The notes: generated by a model not told the origin, from the sequence alone. A stretch of 64,000 nucleotides of DNA from Leptospira sp. (GCA_027533185.1 JAPZTS010000001.1:62001-126000), one strand, 5' to 3'; positions 38,784 through 46,532 are shown, counted from the first letter of the stretch. Program-made: numbers and translations.

Positions 38784-39516
38784 TTGAATTGGTTTCCTTC
38801 TTTCGAATCAAAATTTCGATTCTTTCTTCCTTGGCTTTTTTTTCAGGAGTATCTGCGGCGATTGACTTTTGAAATTGAGCATACCCTTGCACGGAAACTG
38901 ACTCTTTAGGAACACCATACTCGTTCACAAGTTTTTCGGCAAGTAAAGAAGCTCTATGCGAGTGGTAGTCCCAAGAGTTTTGGAACTTGGACTTGTCAAT
39001 ATTTTGTTCATATGGTATTTGAACTCGAATTAAGATATCTACATCCAAACCTTTGGAGAGTTCTGCTAGTTGAGAAAATGCAAATTGTAAATCTGGGTCT
39101 GATTTTAATACGTCATCTGTTCCGATGCCTGAACTAAAGAATGTTAACTTCAGTTCTTCAGTTTCAGCAAGACCTAATTTTAACTTTGCCTTCTCCTTTA
39201 ATGTTTTAAGTGCAAACCCAATCCGTTCCCATAAGCGAAATACTTGGGTTTTTGGAACCATTGTATCATCTTCCAGAATCCCTGCCCCGCCTTCAATCAC
39301 TAGACCTAGTGAGGAAACATTGAGCCCAAATCCTTTTCGTATATCTTTCGCTACATCATTTAGCTTTTTAGAATCCACTTTACTAATTGCATATAATATG
39401 ATAAATAAACCTAGGAGTAAGGTAATCATATCGGCGTAGGTCAAAAGCCATCGTTCGCCTTGTTCTGTTTCGATTTCTTCTGAGGTTTGTCTTCGTCGTC
39501 TTCTTGAATATCTCAA
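38776..39516 (-). CDS. MotB/OmpA-family stator-like protein
   Basis: 246 aa. An Arg-rich cytoplasmic start (RYSRRRRRQTSEEIE) precedes one membrane helix with the proton-accepting Asp: WLLTYADMITLLLGLFIILYAISKVD. The C-terminal OmpA-like peptidoglycan-binding domain is visible in DYHSHRASLLAEKLVNEYGVPKESVSVQGYAQ and ERIEILI. This is the MotB arrangement, but no motA gene is adjacent; the neighbours are an unknown cytosolic protein and lipoproteins. It may be a second stator B unit or a MotB-like anchor for another machine. Confidence 0.85.
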   Translation of the reverse strand: MRYSRRRRRQTSEEIETEQGERWLLTYADMITLLLGLFIILYAISKVDSKKLNDVAKDIRKGFGLNVSSLGLVIEGGAGILEDDTMVPKTQVFRLWERIGFALKTLKEKAKLKLGLAETEELKLTFFSSGIGTDDVLKSDPDLQFAFSQLAELSKGLDVDILIRVQIPYEQNIDKSKFQNSWDYHSHRASLLAEKLVNEYGVPKESVSVQGYAQFQKSIAADTPEKKAKEERIEILIRKKETNSNE

Positions 39517-39520
39517 AACT

Positions 39521-40165
39521 CTACCTCATACCAGGAAACATTTCATCGTAAAATTCCCATTCTCTCTTTTCCACAAAATTAAAAAACTCGGAAAAGACCT
39601 CTTTTTTGACGGGCAAAGTTGCATAATATCCATTCTCAACCTTTTCAAACAAAGGGTAAACACCTAACATCTTAGCCATGACTGATGCTGGTTTGATAAC
39701 AAAAGCAGCAATAGGTTTGTGTGCCAGCTCATAAAATTTTTTTAGATTGATAAGCACAATTCCCAATTGTTTTTTGCGAAGTTCCGATTCGCCAAACTCA
39801 CAATAAATGCCTTTGTATTCAATGAGATCTATTTGCCTTTTCCCATCCCATCCTTTCGATATCAAAAGTTGGCCCATTCGAATATCAAGCTCATCTGTGA
39901 TAGAATTCAACTCCATAAGTCTTTCGACATTCTCTCTGGAAGTTTCTTTCATCATTTGTTTTACCTTATCATACGTAGAATAGGCCAATGCTTCCCATTC
40001 TTCCTTTCCATCTAAGTTGTAAACGGTCTCAAAAAAAAACTTAGCCATCTCAATCGTTTCTTTTCGGTTGAAATACTCCGAATAGAATTCGTGAAATCTC
40101 TCCACCTGAGCCCGAACAATTTCCCGCCAAGCTAACTTTTCGATTTCACTTAATTCATGTTTCAT
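39521..40165 (-). CDS. Cytosolic protein of unknown function
   Basis: 214 aa, no signal or membrane segment, rich in charged and aromatic residues (AWREIVRAQVERFHEFYSEYFNRK; FFFETVYNLDGKEEWEAL). The start overlaps the stop of the upstream lipoprotein gene by four bases and the MotB-like gene follows after 4 bp, so the three are one translational unit. I recognise no family. The operon context suggests a cytoplasmic partner of the MotB-like membrane protein. Confidence 0.6.
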   Translation of the reverse strand: MKHELSEIEKLAWREIVRAQVERFHEFYSEYFNRKETIEMAKFFFETVYNLDGKEEWEALAYSTYDKVKQMMKETSRENVERLMELNSITDELDIRMGQLLISKGWDGKRQIDLIEYKGIYCEFGESELRKKQLGIVLINLKKFYELAHKPIAAFVIKPASVMAKMLGVYPLFEKVENGYYATLPVKKEVFSEFFNFVEKREWEFYDEMFPGMR

Positions 40166-41307
40166 GGAGATATATTTTTCTCGGAAGATAAACTTGGCAA
40201 AATATAGGAAAAGAATCCCTGTTGGTCTAGTTCAAAATTACTGATCGAATATTGGTTGGGAATCGAAACTACATCCTGATAAAATTTGTAAGTCGATCGA
40301 AAAAAAATCTTAGGTGGAATCGTTTCCAGGGGAGTGTAATAAAATTTAACTCCATACCGAAACTGAGATGCCCAACCTTCTTTTGTGACTTCTAACATTG
40401 GATAATCGGCAGGAATCCTTTTTGATTTTTGTTTATTAAAAACCTCTTCTCCTTTTTTGTATACACGCACACCCGCAGTTTCACCAGCCAAACGTAGATT
40501 CCCTTTGTTTGGGAATGAAAAAGTAAGATAGGTTAGACTTACAAAATTTCCGCGATTTTTTAGTTGAATCGTCACAAGAGATTCTTTACCAAGTTCCCAT
40601 TTTGGTTCTACTTCCATAGTCAAAAAAGATGGGATGGGTTGCATCGGCAAATTGGGAATCATTTCCCAAGAATTAAAAACAAACTCTTGAGAGTAATTGG
40701 GACTTTTGTTAAAAATTCGAAAGGATTTTTCTTTGGGGATATATTCAAAATCGAGTCTCTTCGTTCTTACCAATTCCTCATGTTCTTTCAACTGAAATCC
40801 ATCCCATATTTTTTTACCTTTACGATAGCCTAATGGAATGGAAAATTGACCTAACGGTGGTTCTTCGACTAATACTTCTAAAAAAACAGAATTAAAGGAA
40901 TCTCCAGGAAGTTCTGCAAGCACTACACGACGAATCAAATCTCCGGAAAAAGCAACTTTCTCTGTTCCCGGAATTTTCCCAGAAATCCAACGATTTTGAT
41001 TGGGATCATAATATGTTGGCCCCAAAGTTTCGGAAAAAAATTCCTGTTTCCAGATCAATTGCCAACTACCATTTAACTTTTTGTAGGTGGAGATTACTTC
41101 CGATTTTCCAGATTGCGAAAGAACTATCACTTCCAAGTCTGGGTTTTCATCCAAATTTATCTGTTTGGACCCCAAAATTCGAACGGAGGCTTCCGATTCT
41201 TTACCGTAAAGCTGTTCTTTCAATTCAGATTCGCTAGGGGCATCTTTTGATGAACATCCAAGTGCCAAAACTACCAAACAAATACCGAATAGGAGATTGA
41301 ATTTCAT
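40162..41307 (-). CDS. Lipoprotein of unknown function
   Basis: About 381 aa from ATG 41307, which has GAAGGA 6 bp upstream; the in-frame ATG at 41319 lies on that site and is rejected. Lipobox LALGC, then SSKDAPSESE. The chain is beta-rich without recognised domains; RQINLDENPDLEVIVLSQSGKSEVI resembles a repeat-propeller strand pattern, and one part (GKIWDGFQLKEHEELVRTKR) is helical. First gene of the four-gene operon, reading away from tmRNA. Confidence 0.6.
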   Translation of the reverse strand: MKFNLLFGICLVVLALGCSSKDAPSESELKEQLYGKESEASVRILGSKQINLDENPDLEVIVLSQSGKSEVISTYKKLNGSWQLIWKQEFFSETLGPTYYDPNQNRWISGKIPGTEKVAFSGDLIRRVVLAELPGDSFNSVFLEVLVEEPPLGQFSIPLGYRKGKKIWDGFQLKEHEELVRTKRLDFEYIPKEKSFRIFNKSPNYSQEFVFNSWEMIPNLPMQPIPSFLTMEVEPKWELGKESLVTIQLKNRGNFVSLTYLTFSFPNKGNLRLAGETAGVRVYKKGEEVFNKQKSKRIPADYPMLEVTKEGWASQFRYGVKFYYTPLETIPPKIFFRSTYKFYQDVVSIPNQYSISNFELDQQGFFSYILPSLSSEKNISP

Positions 41308-41386
41308 AGATTCCTTCATTCCGTAGAATCAAAACCCTCTTTCAACAATTTTTACTATCCAACCGTTTTGGATCCAATAAGCTGTC

Positions 41387-41392
41387 TAATAT
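41387..41392 (+). promoter_or_regulatory. Probable -10 element of ssrA
   Basis: TAATAT ends 7 bases before the mature 5' end of tmRNA at 41400, the expected distance for a sigma-70-type promoter. I see no convincing -35 at the right spacing. Confidence 0.45.
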
Positions 41393-41399
41393 ACAGAAC

Positions 41400-41748
41400 G
41401 GGGGCGACATTGGTTTCGACTGTTGTTGGCTTGGATTCAGTGGCACGTAGGGGTGAGGGACCTCTTAAAAACCTTCAAAACAATAACTGCAAATAACGAA
41501 TTTGCTCTAGCAGCTTAATTTTAAGCTCTACGGTTTCTCTGGCTGTTTCCTTGGGTGGCTAAGAAACCGACACCTCTCTAAGGACTTTTTGGCTCTGTCG
41601 TCTGCTTCGGACCAAATTGTAAACTAAGTGGAATGGGAAGGAGTCCCCCGTTTGTAGGGTAAGTCCTTCCGACATTTATTTGCAAACTAAACGTGTAGAA
41701 GCTGCATTTGAGGGCGATAGGACCTGGGTTCGAATCCCAGCGTCTCCA
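41400..41748 (+). ncRNA. ssrA: Transfer-messenger RNA (tmRNA)
   Basis: Rescues stalled ribosomes by trans-translation. The tRNA-like acceptor stem pairs GGGGGCG at 41400-41406 with CGTCTCC at 41741-41747, allowing G-U pairs, followed by discriminator A41748; CCA is not encoded. The conserved 5' segment GACATTGGTTTCGAC and the T-arm with loop GGTTCGAATCC are present. The tag reading frame begins at GCA 41489 and reads ANNEFALAA with TAA at 41516-41518. The alternative LAA end is typical of proteolysis tags. The 3' end also serves as an integration target (see the repeats that follow). Confidence 0.96.
41731..41748 (+). repeat. attB-like 3' end of tmRNA (left copy)
   Basis: CGAATCCCAGCGTCTCCA, the last 18 bases of ssrA, recurs exactly at 41959-41976. 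tmRNA 3' ends are classic targets of tyrosine recombinases, and the insertion regenerates the gene, as seen here. Confidence 0.8.
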
Positions 41749-41791
41749 AGATATTATCAAAATAATCACAAATGAATTCTAGTGAACGAAC

Positions 41792-41812
41792 AAAAGTTCG
41801 CTGGGATTCGAA
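41792..41812 (-). repeat. Inverted T-arm copy 1
   Basis: A 21-bp sequence identical to 42125-42145. Its inner 15 bases are the reverse complement of the tmRNA T-arm GTTCGAATCCCAGCG at 41728-41742. It sits inside the 228-bp stretch between the two direct copies. Confidence 0.75.
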
Positions 41813-41958
41813 CGATTTTGCAAGTGAGGACGAGTAGGAAAAAAGGCAAGACACCTTGCGTTTTTTCCGTAAACGAGACCGACCGAGCACAGGATGTGCG
41901 AGGACTTGGAAAAGACGGCCTGGAACGTGTTCGACCCGGATGGGAGAACCGTGGAAGG

Positions 41959-41976
41959 CGAATCCCAGCGTCTCCA
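41959..41976 (+). repeat. attL/attR-like second copy of the tmRNA 3' end
   Basis: An exact 18-bp copy of 41731-41748, 228 bp downstream. The DNA between them holds no gene; it has a G/C-rich stretch (GACGGCCTGGAACGTG) that differs in composition from the rest. Together with the inverted copies it looks like the remains of repeated integration and excision at ssrA. Confidence 0.75.
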
Positions 41977-42003
41977 TTTGTAAAATGACTTTTATCTCGC
42001 GCT

Positions 42004-42057
42004 CATCTGACCCTCCTGGTCAGAATTCGCGCCCGCACCCATCCGTGGGTGCTTTTC
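42004..42057. other. Two G/C-rich hairpins after the att-like repeat
   Basis: TGACCCTCCTGGTCA and GCACCCATCCGTGGGTGC each form a short stem; the second is followed by TTTTCG and could end transcription. They are embedded in the non-coding DNA between the tmRNA copy and the transposase remnant. Confidence 0.4.
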
Positions 42058-42124
42058 GATAAATGTCATTTTACTTACATTACTTAGCTAAAGTATATTC
42101 AGAATCAAATTATAAACAACAAAC

Positions 42125-42145
42125 CAAAGTTCGCTGGGATTCGAA
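42125..42145 (-). repeat. Inverted T-arm copy 2
   Basis: Identical over 21 bp to 41792-41812. It marks the left edge of the first IS91-type remnant. Confidence 0.75.
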
Positions 42146-42169
42146 CCAGACATCGGAACCAAAATTCAA

Positions 42170-42757
42170 ATTGTTTACTATCACTCTCTGGAGAGACTTT
42201 TCTCTCCTCGGAGACTGAATGAACTTTTATTTCAAAGACTTGTCTATCCAAGATTTTTAAATGGTATTGCGGCAGAGGTATACACAAAACGACTCCGAAC
42301 ATTAAGTAAAACAGATAAACAATACAAACCGGGAATACTAAGCACGCTCCACATAGCAGGAAATCATCTCAACTTCAACCCACATGTCCATGCGATCGCC
42401 ACCAGAGACCTTGTTGAGACAAAATCATGTGAAATCAAACAAATCCATTTTCTACCGCGCTACGACTGGCAAACGACAGTTTGTAAATACGTATTTAAGA
42501 AAAAAATGCTAAACAAAGACGAATATACTTTCTTCTTGAAAAGCTACTCTAAAGGTTTCCATGTCTACTTTGAAAAGATTAACATAGATAAAAGCGATTC
42601 CATCTATCGTATTGCTGAATACATGGCGTTCGGAATCTTCCACAATAGCCAAATCCAATGGCTTGGCCTCATTATGTCCCATCCAAAATTTCTTCGCTTT
42701 TTTTTGTTTTTTTCCCGAAAAAATATAGTCGCCTTTAAGTCTACTGAATTCCTATAA
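42170..42757 (+). pseudogene. IS91-family transposase remnant, middle part
   Basis: One open frame (coordinates congruent to 42506) translates as a transposase without its zinc-binding N-terminus and without its true C-terminus. The HUH nuclease motif is present in STLHIAGNHLNFNPHVHAI, followed by FLPRYDWQTTVCKYVFKKKML, the FLKSYSKGFHVYFEKI segment and a Tyr-containing IAEYMAFGIFHNSQI, equivalent to the catalytic YIGRYxxRxxISxxRI of IS91 proteins. The last codons and stop are supplied by the repeat starting at 42722. IS91-type elements move by rolling-circle transposition. This copy cannot be active; its missing parts are found in the second remnant at 45.7-46.5 kb. Confidence 0.8.
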
Positions 42758-42841
42758 TGAGCAATCTCTCTCGCATAACCTGAACCATATCTGAATATAA
42801 AGATTTGGTAGTAGAAAAACTCTTAGGAAGTTCCTATGTGG
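42722..42841 (+). repeat. Dispersed structured repeat, copy A
   Basis: About 120 bp starting AATATAGTCGCC and ending CTATGTGG. Nested complementary pieces: outer ATATAG with CTATGT, middle GAATTCCT with AGGAA(G)TTC (one bulged G), inner AACCATATCT with AGATTTGGTA. Preceded by transposase remnant 1. The 3' third reads DLVVEKLLGSSYVV if translated. Confidence 0.8.
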
Positions 42842-42863
42842 TCAACTTGCTTTTCAAACTATT

Positions 42864-43244
42864 ATGATAAAGAATTTTGTAGTATTGCAAAGAAACACTG
42901 TATATATGGACGAGTGGGCTGAATTTGCCGATTGGAACCAAGTGGCTCGTGGCCAATGGTGGGCAGGAAATCCGACCTTGAATGAAGGAGATTCAATTCA
43001 TTTCTCTCATCCTTGGGGTCATTCTCTTCATGCCTCTTTAGTTACTAATAAGCTAAATTCTCTTGGTTGGTCGAATAATCCTATCCCTTCGCATGGAGAT
43101 CGTTACAATTTTACTAACTCAGCATCCTTTCAAACAGGACAACCTGTGGGATGGACACATGAGCCACCCCCACTTCCAAAATTAAATGAGGATGCAATGC
43201 TACTTTTCTTGTTATGCTTTTATTTCGGGGTTTGTAGCTTTTAG
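42864..43244 (+). CDS. Hypothetical protein, possibly a detached C-terminal domain
   Basis: 126 aa (or 111 from the ATG at 42909). It begins 22 bp after repeat A. Aromatic and His-rich: EWAEFADWNQVARGQWWAGNPTLNEGD, FSHPWGHSLHASLVTNKL, GWTHEPPPLPKLNED, and a hydrophobic tail (LLFLLCFYFGVCSF). There is no start signal peptide. The composition and the abrupt start after a repeat suggest the tail of a larger, perhaps secreted toxin-type protein, but I recognise no domain. The small lipoprotein that follows after 2 bp might be a partner. Confidence 0.4.
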   Translation: MIKNFVVLQRNTVYMDEWAEFADWNQVARGQWWAGNPTLNEGDSIHFSHPWGHSLHASLVTNKLNSLGWSNNPIPSHGDRYNFTNSASFQTGQPVGWTHEPPPLPKLNEDAMLLFLLCFYFGVCSF

Positions 43245-43246
43245 CT

Positions 43247-43492
43247 ATGAAAAAATTATTAAATCGATATTTCATTCTTTTCATGCTTATTTTATTTTCA
43301 TGTATGAAGGATGGCGAAGTTGTCAGCCCACTATCAGAAAAGGAAAAAAATGATAAAAGAGTATGTGTCGCATTATTTCTTTATTGTGAAGACCAGTTCA
43401 ATCAGTGTACGAACAATCCCGAAACTAAATCAACATGTGCGAGACCATATCAAGATTGCAATAACATTGTGCGAGGATGTGTTTACAATTGA
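43247..43492 (+). CDS. Small cysteine-rich lipoprotein, family member 1
   Basis: 81 aa. Lipobox ILFSC, then MKDGEVVSPLSEKEKNDKRVCVALFLYCEDQFNQC and six more-or-less evenly spaced cysteines (CTNN, TCARPYQDCNN, GCVYN). It is paralogous to 43578-43829 and to the broken gene at 54659. The 20 bp upstream (TTTCGGGGTTTGTAG) are shared with the second copy, so gene and leader were duplicated together. Function unknown; immunity or surface roles are possible. Confidence 0.65.
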   Translation: MKKLLNRYFILFMLILFSCMKDGEVVSPLSEKEKNDKRVCVALFLYCEDQFNQCTNNPETKSTCARPYQDCNNIVRGCVYN

Positions 43493-43577
43493 ATCTCAAT
43501 TTACCTCTAGTGCTCATCAATTCCTCCTCGACTGAATTAAAAGATTTTTTTATGTTTTTTTTCGGGGTTTGTAGTGT

Positions 43578-43829
43578 ATGAAAATGAATTTTATACCAAG
43601 GAAATTTTACATTGTAGTTTTTGCATTGTGTTGCTCGTGTTTAAAGGACGGCAAAATAGTAAGTCCATTCTCGGAAGATAAAAAAAATGATCAAAGAGTC
43701 TGTTTAGCATTACTTATCTTCTGTGATGATCAATTTAAGCAATGCGCCAATCCACCAGACAATCGCGATTTTTGTCGGAACGCTTATCAAGGTTGTAACA
43801 ATACTGTCACAGGGTGTATATCAAATTGA
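43578..43829 (+). CDS. Small cysteine-rich lipoprotein, family member 2
   Basis: 83 aa. Signal peptide FYIVVFALCCSC, then LKDGKIVSPFSEDKKNDQRVCLALLIFCDDQFKQCANPPDNRDFCRNAYQGCNN. Eight cysteines align with member 1. It is identical over 49 bp (within 43757-43806) to the third copy at 54.8 kb although the flanks differ, which suggests gene conversion or recent recombination. A run of eight A at 43680-43687 is the place where the third copy has nine and is out of frame. Confidence 0.7.
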   Translation: MKMNFIPRKFYIVVFALCCSCLKDGKIVSPFSEDKKNDQRVCLALLIFCDDQFKQCANPPDNRDFCRNAYQGCNNTVTGCISN

Positions 43830-44048
43830 CTTTCAAAATTACTTTTTTTCGGAGCTTAATAATAATTTTTTTGATGTTTTGTTAGCCAGAAAACGATCAA
43901 AATGGCTCTCTTAGTAATGTCGCACCAGAATTGCCCCAAACAGCCTTGAATAAAAAAATCAATTCAATGGTAATTTGATATTAATCTTCACATTGCTAAT
44001 TGGCAGTTCAGTTTTTTCTCAATCTAACTGGCAAAGCGGGTACGTGAA
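43830..44048 (+). other. Gene fragments without an intact reading frame
   Basis: Two short traces of coding sequence: PENDQNGSLSNVAPELPQTA before 43960, and a signal-peptide-like LILIFTLLIGSSVFSQSNWQSGY just before repeat B. Neither has a proper start and continuation. They look like the ends of genes cut by rearrangement at repeat B. Confidence 0.4.
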
Positions 44049-44170
44049 AATATAGTCGCCTTTAAGCCTGCTAAATTCCCATAATAGACAATCTGTCCCG
44101 CTTAACCTGAATTATATCTGGATATGGAGATTTGGTTGTAGAAAAACTCTTAGGAAATTTCTATGTGGTT
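44049..44170 (+). repeat. Dispersed structured repeat, copy B
   Basis: The middle stem reads AAATTCC with GGAA(A)TTT: relative to copies A and D the outer pair G-C is replaced by A-T on both sides, a compensated change. The inner stem reads AATTATATCT with AGATTTGGTT, where two C-to-T changes keep pairing as G-T. A truncated GIY-YIG gene starts right after it. Confidence 0.8.
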
Positions 44171-44188
44171 AAAATGGGTTAGGGATCT

Positions 44189-44320
44189 AATTGTACAAAG
44201 AAACGCTTACCTGTAAAATTAGTTTACTTTGAAGCATATACTCGTATAGACCATACGTTTTATCGAGAAAAACAAATGCAAGGTTGGTCTCAAAAAAAAA
44301 AGAAATCTTTAATGGAGTAG
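44189..44320 (+). pseudogene. Truncated GIY-YIG endonuclease gene
   Basis: The frame reads CTKKRLPVKLVYFEAY, then IDHTFYREKQMQGWSQKKKKSLME and stops at TAG 44318-44320. This is the C-terminal half of the small YhbQ/UPF0213-type GIY-YIG family (typical: VKLVYxE..., REKQIKGWSRKKKxALI). The GIY-YIG active half is missing; the fragment begins 18 bp after repeat B. The gene was probably cut when the repeat-linked rearrangement occurred. Confidence 0.75.
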
Positions 44321-44554
44321 GATTTCGAAGGACTCAAAGTCCAGGCAAAGAAAGTAGGGAGGGACAAAAGAAAGGAAATCACAAAAAAAACGTAAAATAG
44401 TGTTTTTTGGGGCGCACATTTCCGCCTCTCCACGGGTGAGGGCGCTCGCTCCGTTTGATAATTTATAAAGCTAGGTTTTTCTATTGATACTATTGAAATA
44501 TAGTAACTACTTTTAAGCATTTAATTTGTGCGAGAGAATTTGGGGAGAAGTTGA
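44321..44554. other. Non-coding spacer with G/C-rich hairpin-like stretch
   Basis: No gene is supported. It contains an A-rich coding trace in frame with the GIY-YIG fragment up to TAA 44393-44395, and a G/C-rich stretch (GGGGCGCACATTTCCGCC) unlike its surroundings. A promoter for the gene at 44555 must lie near its right end. Confidence 0.4.
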
Positions 44555-45025
44555 ATGCAAATAACAAAAAAGAAGACCTTTTGGAAAAACCTCTTATCCT
44601 TGATTCTCACACTATCATTGCTTTCAACTTGCACGGGTATTTATATTAAAGAAAGAAAGGATACGTATAATATGGAAATAGAGCGTATCGAGGAAAATCT
44701 ACATTTAGTAACTCTAAATTTTTTAATTACACCAAAAGGTGATGTGGGCTCGGGATTAATTCTTTATACTATCATTACATGTGATATAGCTGAATTTGGT
44801 GTAAAAAAAGAATATACTTATATGCTCATAAGTCCCATATCAGGGAAAACGAAAAGAGATTCGGAAAAAAATATATCTCGAATAAACGTTGATTTTTACA
44901 AAAGGGAAAATAAACAAGAGTTTATAAAAACCATTAATCAAAAACTTTTACTTGGAACGGAAATATATGAAACCGAAGAGTATTTTAAACAATGTACAGA
45001 ATATCTGGAATCTAGAAAGAGATGA
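44555..45025 (+). CDS. Putative lipoprotein of unknown function
   Basis: 156 aa. A GGGGAGAAG ribosome site precedes ATG. Signal peptide NLLSLILTLSLLSTC with Cys26 as candidate lipid site. The mature part is beta-rich then helical (LHLVTLNFLITPKGDVGSGLILYTIITCDIAEF; KRENKQEFIKTINQKLLLGTEIYETEEYFKQC). Very A+T-rich (22% G+C by hand count over 44881-44940). It ends 15 bp before repeat C, an ordinary cassette-like position. Confidence 0.55.
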   Translation: MQITKKKTFWKNLLSLILTLSLLSTCTGIYIKERKDTYNMEIERIEENLHLVTLNFLITPKGDVGSGLILYTIITCDIAEFGVKKEYTYMLISPISGKTKRDSEKNISRINVDFYKRENKQEFIKTINQKLLLGTEIYETEEYFKQCTEYLESRKR

Positions 45026-45040
45026 AATACAAACTCAATA

Positions 45041-45120
45041 AATATAGTCGCCTGTAAGCCAATCGGCTTCTTATAATGGACATTGTGTCACGAATTTGGC
45101 GCATCCAACCTGGATTTGGG
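45041..45120 (+). repeat. Dispersed structured repeat, copy C (diverged, 3' truncated)
   Basis: AATATAGTCGCCTGTAAGCC matches the left end; similarity fades after CATTGTGTCACG, and the DLVVEK part is missing. Confidence 0.6.
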
Positions 45121-45151
45121 GCTCAATCTTTGAAATATCCTTACCTTGTTC

Positions 45152-45559
45152 CTAAATAGTCGTGGTAGCGATGTACCCACTCTTCGCTTTCGCCGCAGCA
45201 AAATTTGGATTTTCAGGATTCACTTCCACTCTTCTATCTTTCGGAATTACGATTAAATCCATATCTTCCATCGGAATCGCACCTAACAATACCTCATTGC
45301 CCATAACGATTGCTCCAACGAATGCAATTCTATTCTTAAATGCAATTTCAATCGGACCGACGTAAGGTACAAATTGCTTTGATCCATCTGCCAACTCAAT
45401 TTCCTTTCTGGAATGTTCTTCGAGTTCTAATTGTACCCTGACATGTTCTGGAATGATAAAATAAACGGAGCCAGTATCCGCCAAGGCGACGACACTGATC
45501 GGCTCAAGATCTGTCCTCTTTGGATTCTTGATTAGCAAATTACCGTAGGCTAAACCCAT
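45152..45559 (-). CDS. Retropepsin-like (clan AA) aspartic protease domain protein
   Basis: 135 aa. The catalytic loop ADTGS occurs in VVALADTGSVYFIIPEHVRVQLEL, followed by the flap-like hydrophobic stretch VGAIVMGNEVLLGAIPMEDMDLIVIP. Such one-domain clan AA proteins are frequent in bacterial accessory regions, often near toxin-antitoxin genes, and would act as dimers. The gene is complete, on the opposite strand to most genes of this region, between repeat C and the second transposase remnant. Confidence 0.8.
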   Translation of the reverse strand: MGLAYGNLLIKNPKRTDLEPISVVALADTGSVYFIIPEHVRVQLELEEHSRKEIELADGSKQFVPYVGPIEIAFKNRIAFVGAIVMGNEVLLGAIPMEDMDLIVIPKDRRVEVNPENPNFAAAKAKSGYIATTTI

Positions 45560-45695
45560 ATGATTAGTTTCGCTTGTAAAAAAAATAAGTCAAGTCAAAG
45601 CGATCAAGAATCTAGCTTATCGAAACTTGAATTGCGAGCTCTCCAATGGGAGAGATCTGAAGAAAAGGATTTAACCCACTTTTCCAGCAATATTT

Positions 45696-46532
45696 TTGAA
45701 ATTGCTCTTCTTTTCAACCTTCCCTTTTGGAGAGTCTTTCCTCTCCTTGGAGATTCGCATTTATATTTCATCCAAAACAGGCAAGCGACCTTATACGCCT
45801 TCCCTTACCCGAGAATCTGAGTACAAATCACTTTGGAACAATCACTATATTTCATTTATTTTCAATTATGCGGAAAAATTTGAACCTAACTTCAGAAGGA
45901 TCCCTATTTGGAATTTGAGAGAAGTAGAAAAACTTCTCACTTGCGGAAAGTTCAATCGCGGTTTCGTGTGGAACGAATGTAAAGATTTCAAGATTGTTCT
46001 TGCAGTCCCCTTTTCTTGCAAAAGTAGGCTATGTCTCTCTCGCTATCGTAAAAAACTCTTCGGATGTTCCATCCACCTTTCCAAAATTCGAAACCCTGAA
46101 CTTTCGCATTATCATAAAGTCTGACGAAATCAAACAGATATTCTTTCTACCTTATAAAACAATGCGCTACGACTGGCAAACGACAGTTTGTATAATCTAA
46201 CGATGCCGATCGATGAAATTCTCGCTAGCATGCTTTTCTTTTTGCCCAACAAACACGAAAAAGCAGTTCGCTATTATGGAATTTACATTCGACAGACTAA
46301 AAAGATAAAAATAGAAACGGAGGAAGAGAAATTTACTTGGGCCGAGGCAATTAAATTTTCGTTTGAGGTAAAGGATCCTATCGCCTGTCCCGTTTGCAAA
46401 AACGGAATGATTTCTAAAGTTATTTATTCTTTCCAGGCATCCAGAAAAGAGAGGGAGCTGAAAAAGAAATACATCTTGATCGAAGGGTATTTTTACCAAA
46501 AACGATCTCGAGATCCACCAGACGCATTTTAG
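45696..46532 (+). pseudogene. IS91-family transposase remnant, N- and C-terminal parts
   Basis: Three frames carry pieces. Frame 1 (to 46124): GKRPYTPSL...IFNYAEKFEPNFRR, then the zinc-binding region LLTCGKFNRGFVWNECKDFKIVLAVPFSCKSRLCLSRYRKK, in which some ligand cysteines are replaced. Frame 2 (to 46200): EIKQIFFLPYKTMRYDWQTTVC, shared with remnant 1. Frame 3 (46188-46532): MPIDEILASMLFFLPNKHEKAVRYYGIYIRQ and ACPVCKNGM, the C-terminal transposase domain. The HUH nuclease part is deleted. Repeat D follows 88 bp after the end. Confidence 0.8.

Noticed and set aside
41959..41976. A second tRNA or tmRNA gene
   Set aside because: Only the 3' T-arm/acceptor segment is repeated; no acceptor partner, D-arm or anticodon arm lies upstream.
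44290..44520. Minus-strand ORF over the GIY-YIG remnant and spacer
   Set aside because: Its product has no coding character and it crosses the G/C-rich spacer; the plus-strand frame has clear homology.
45560..45820. 86-codon ORF starting MISFACKKNKSS
   Set aside because: It overlaps the transposase N-terminal frame, shows no family likeness and ends arbitrarily; the other frame carries the recognisable zinc-binding region.
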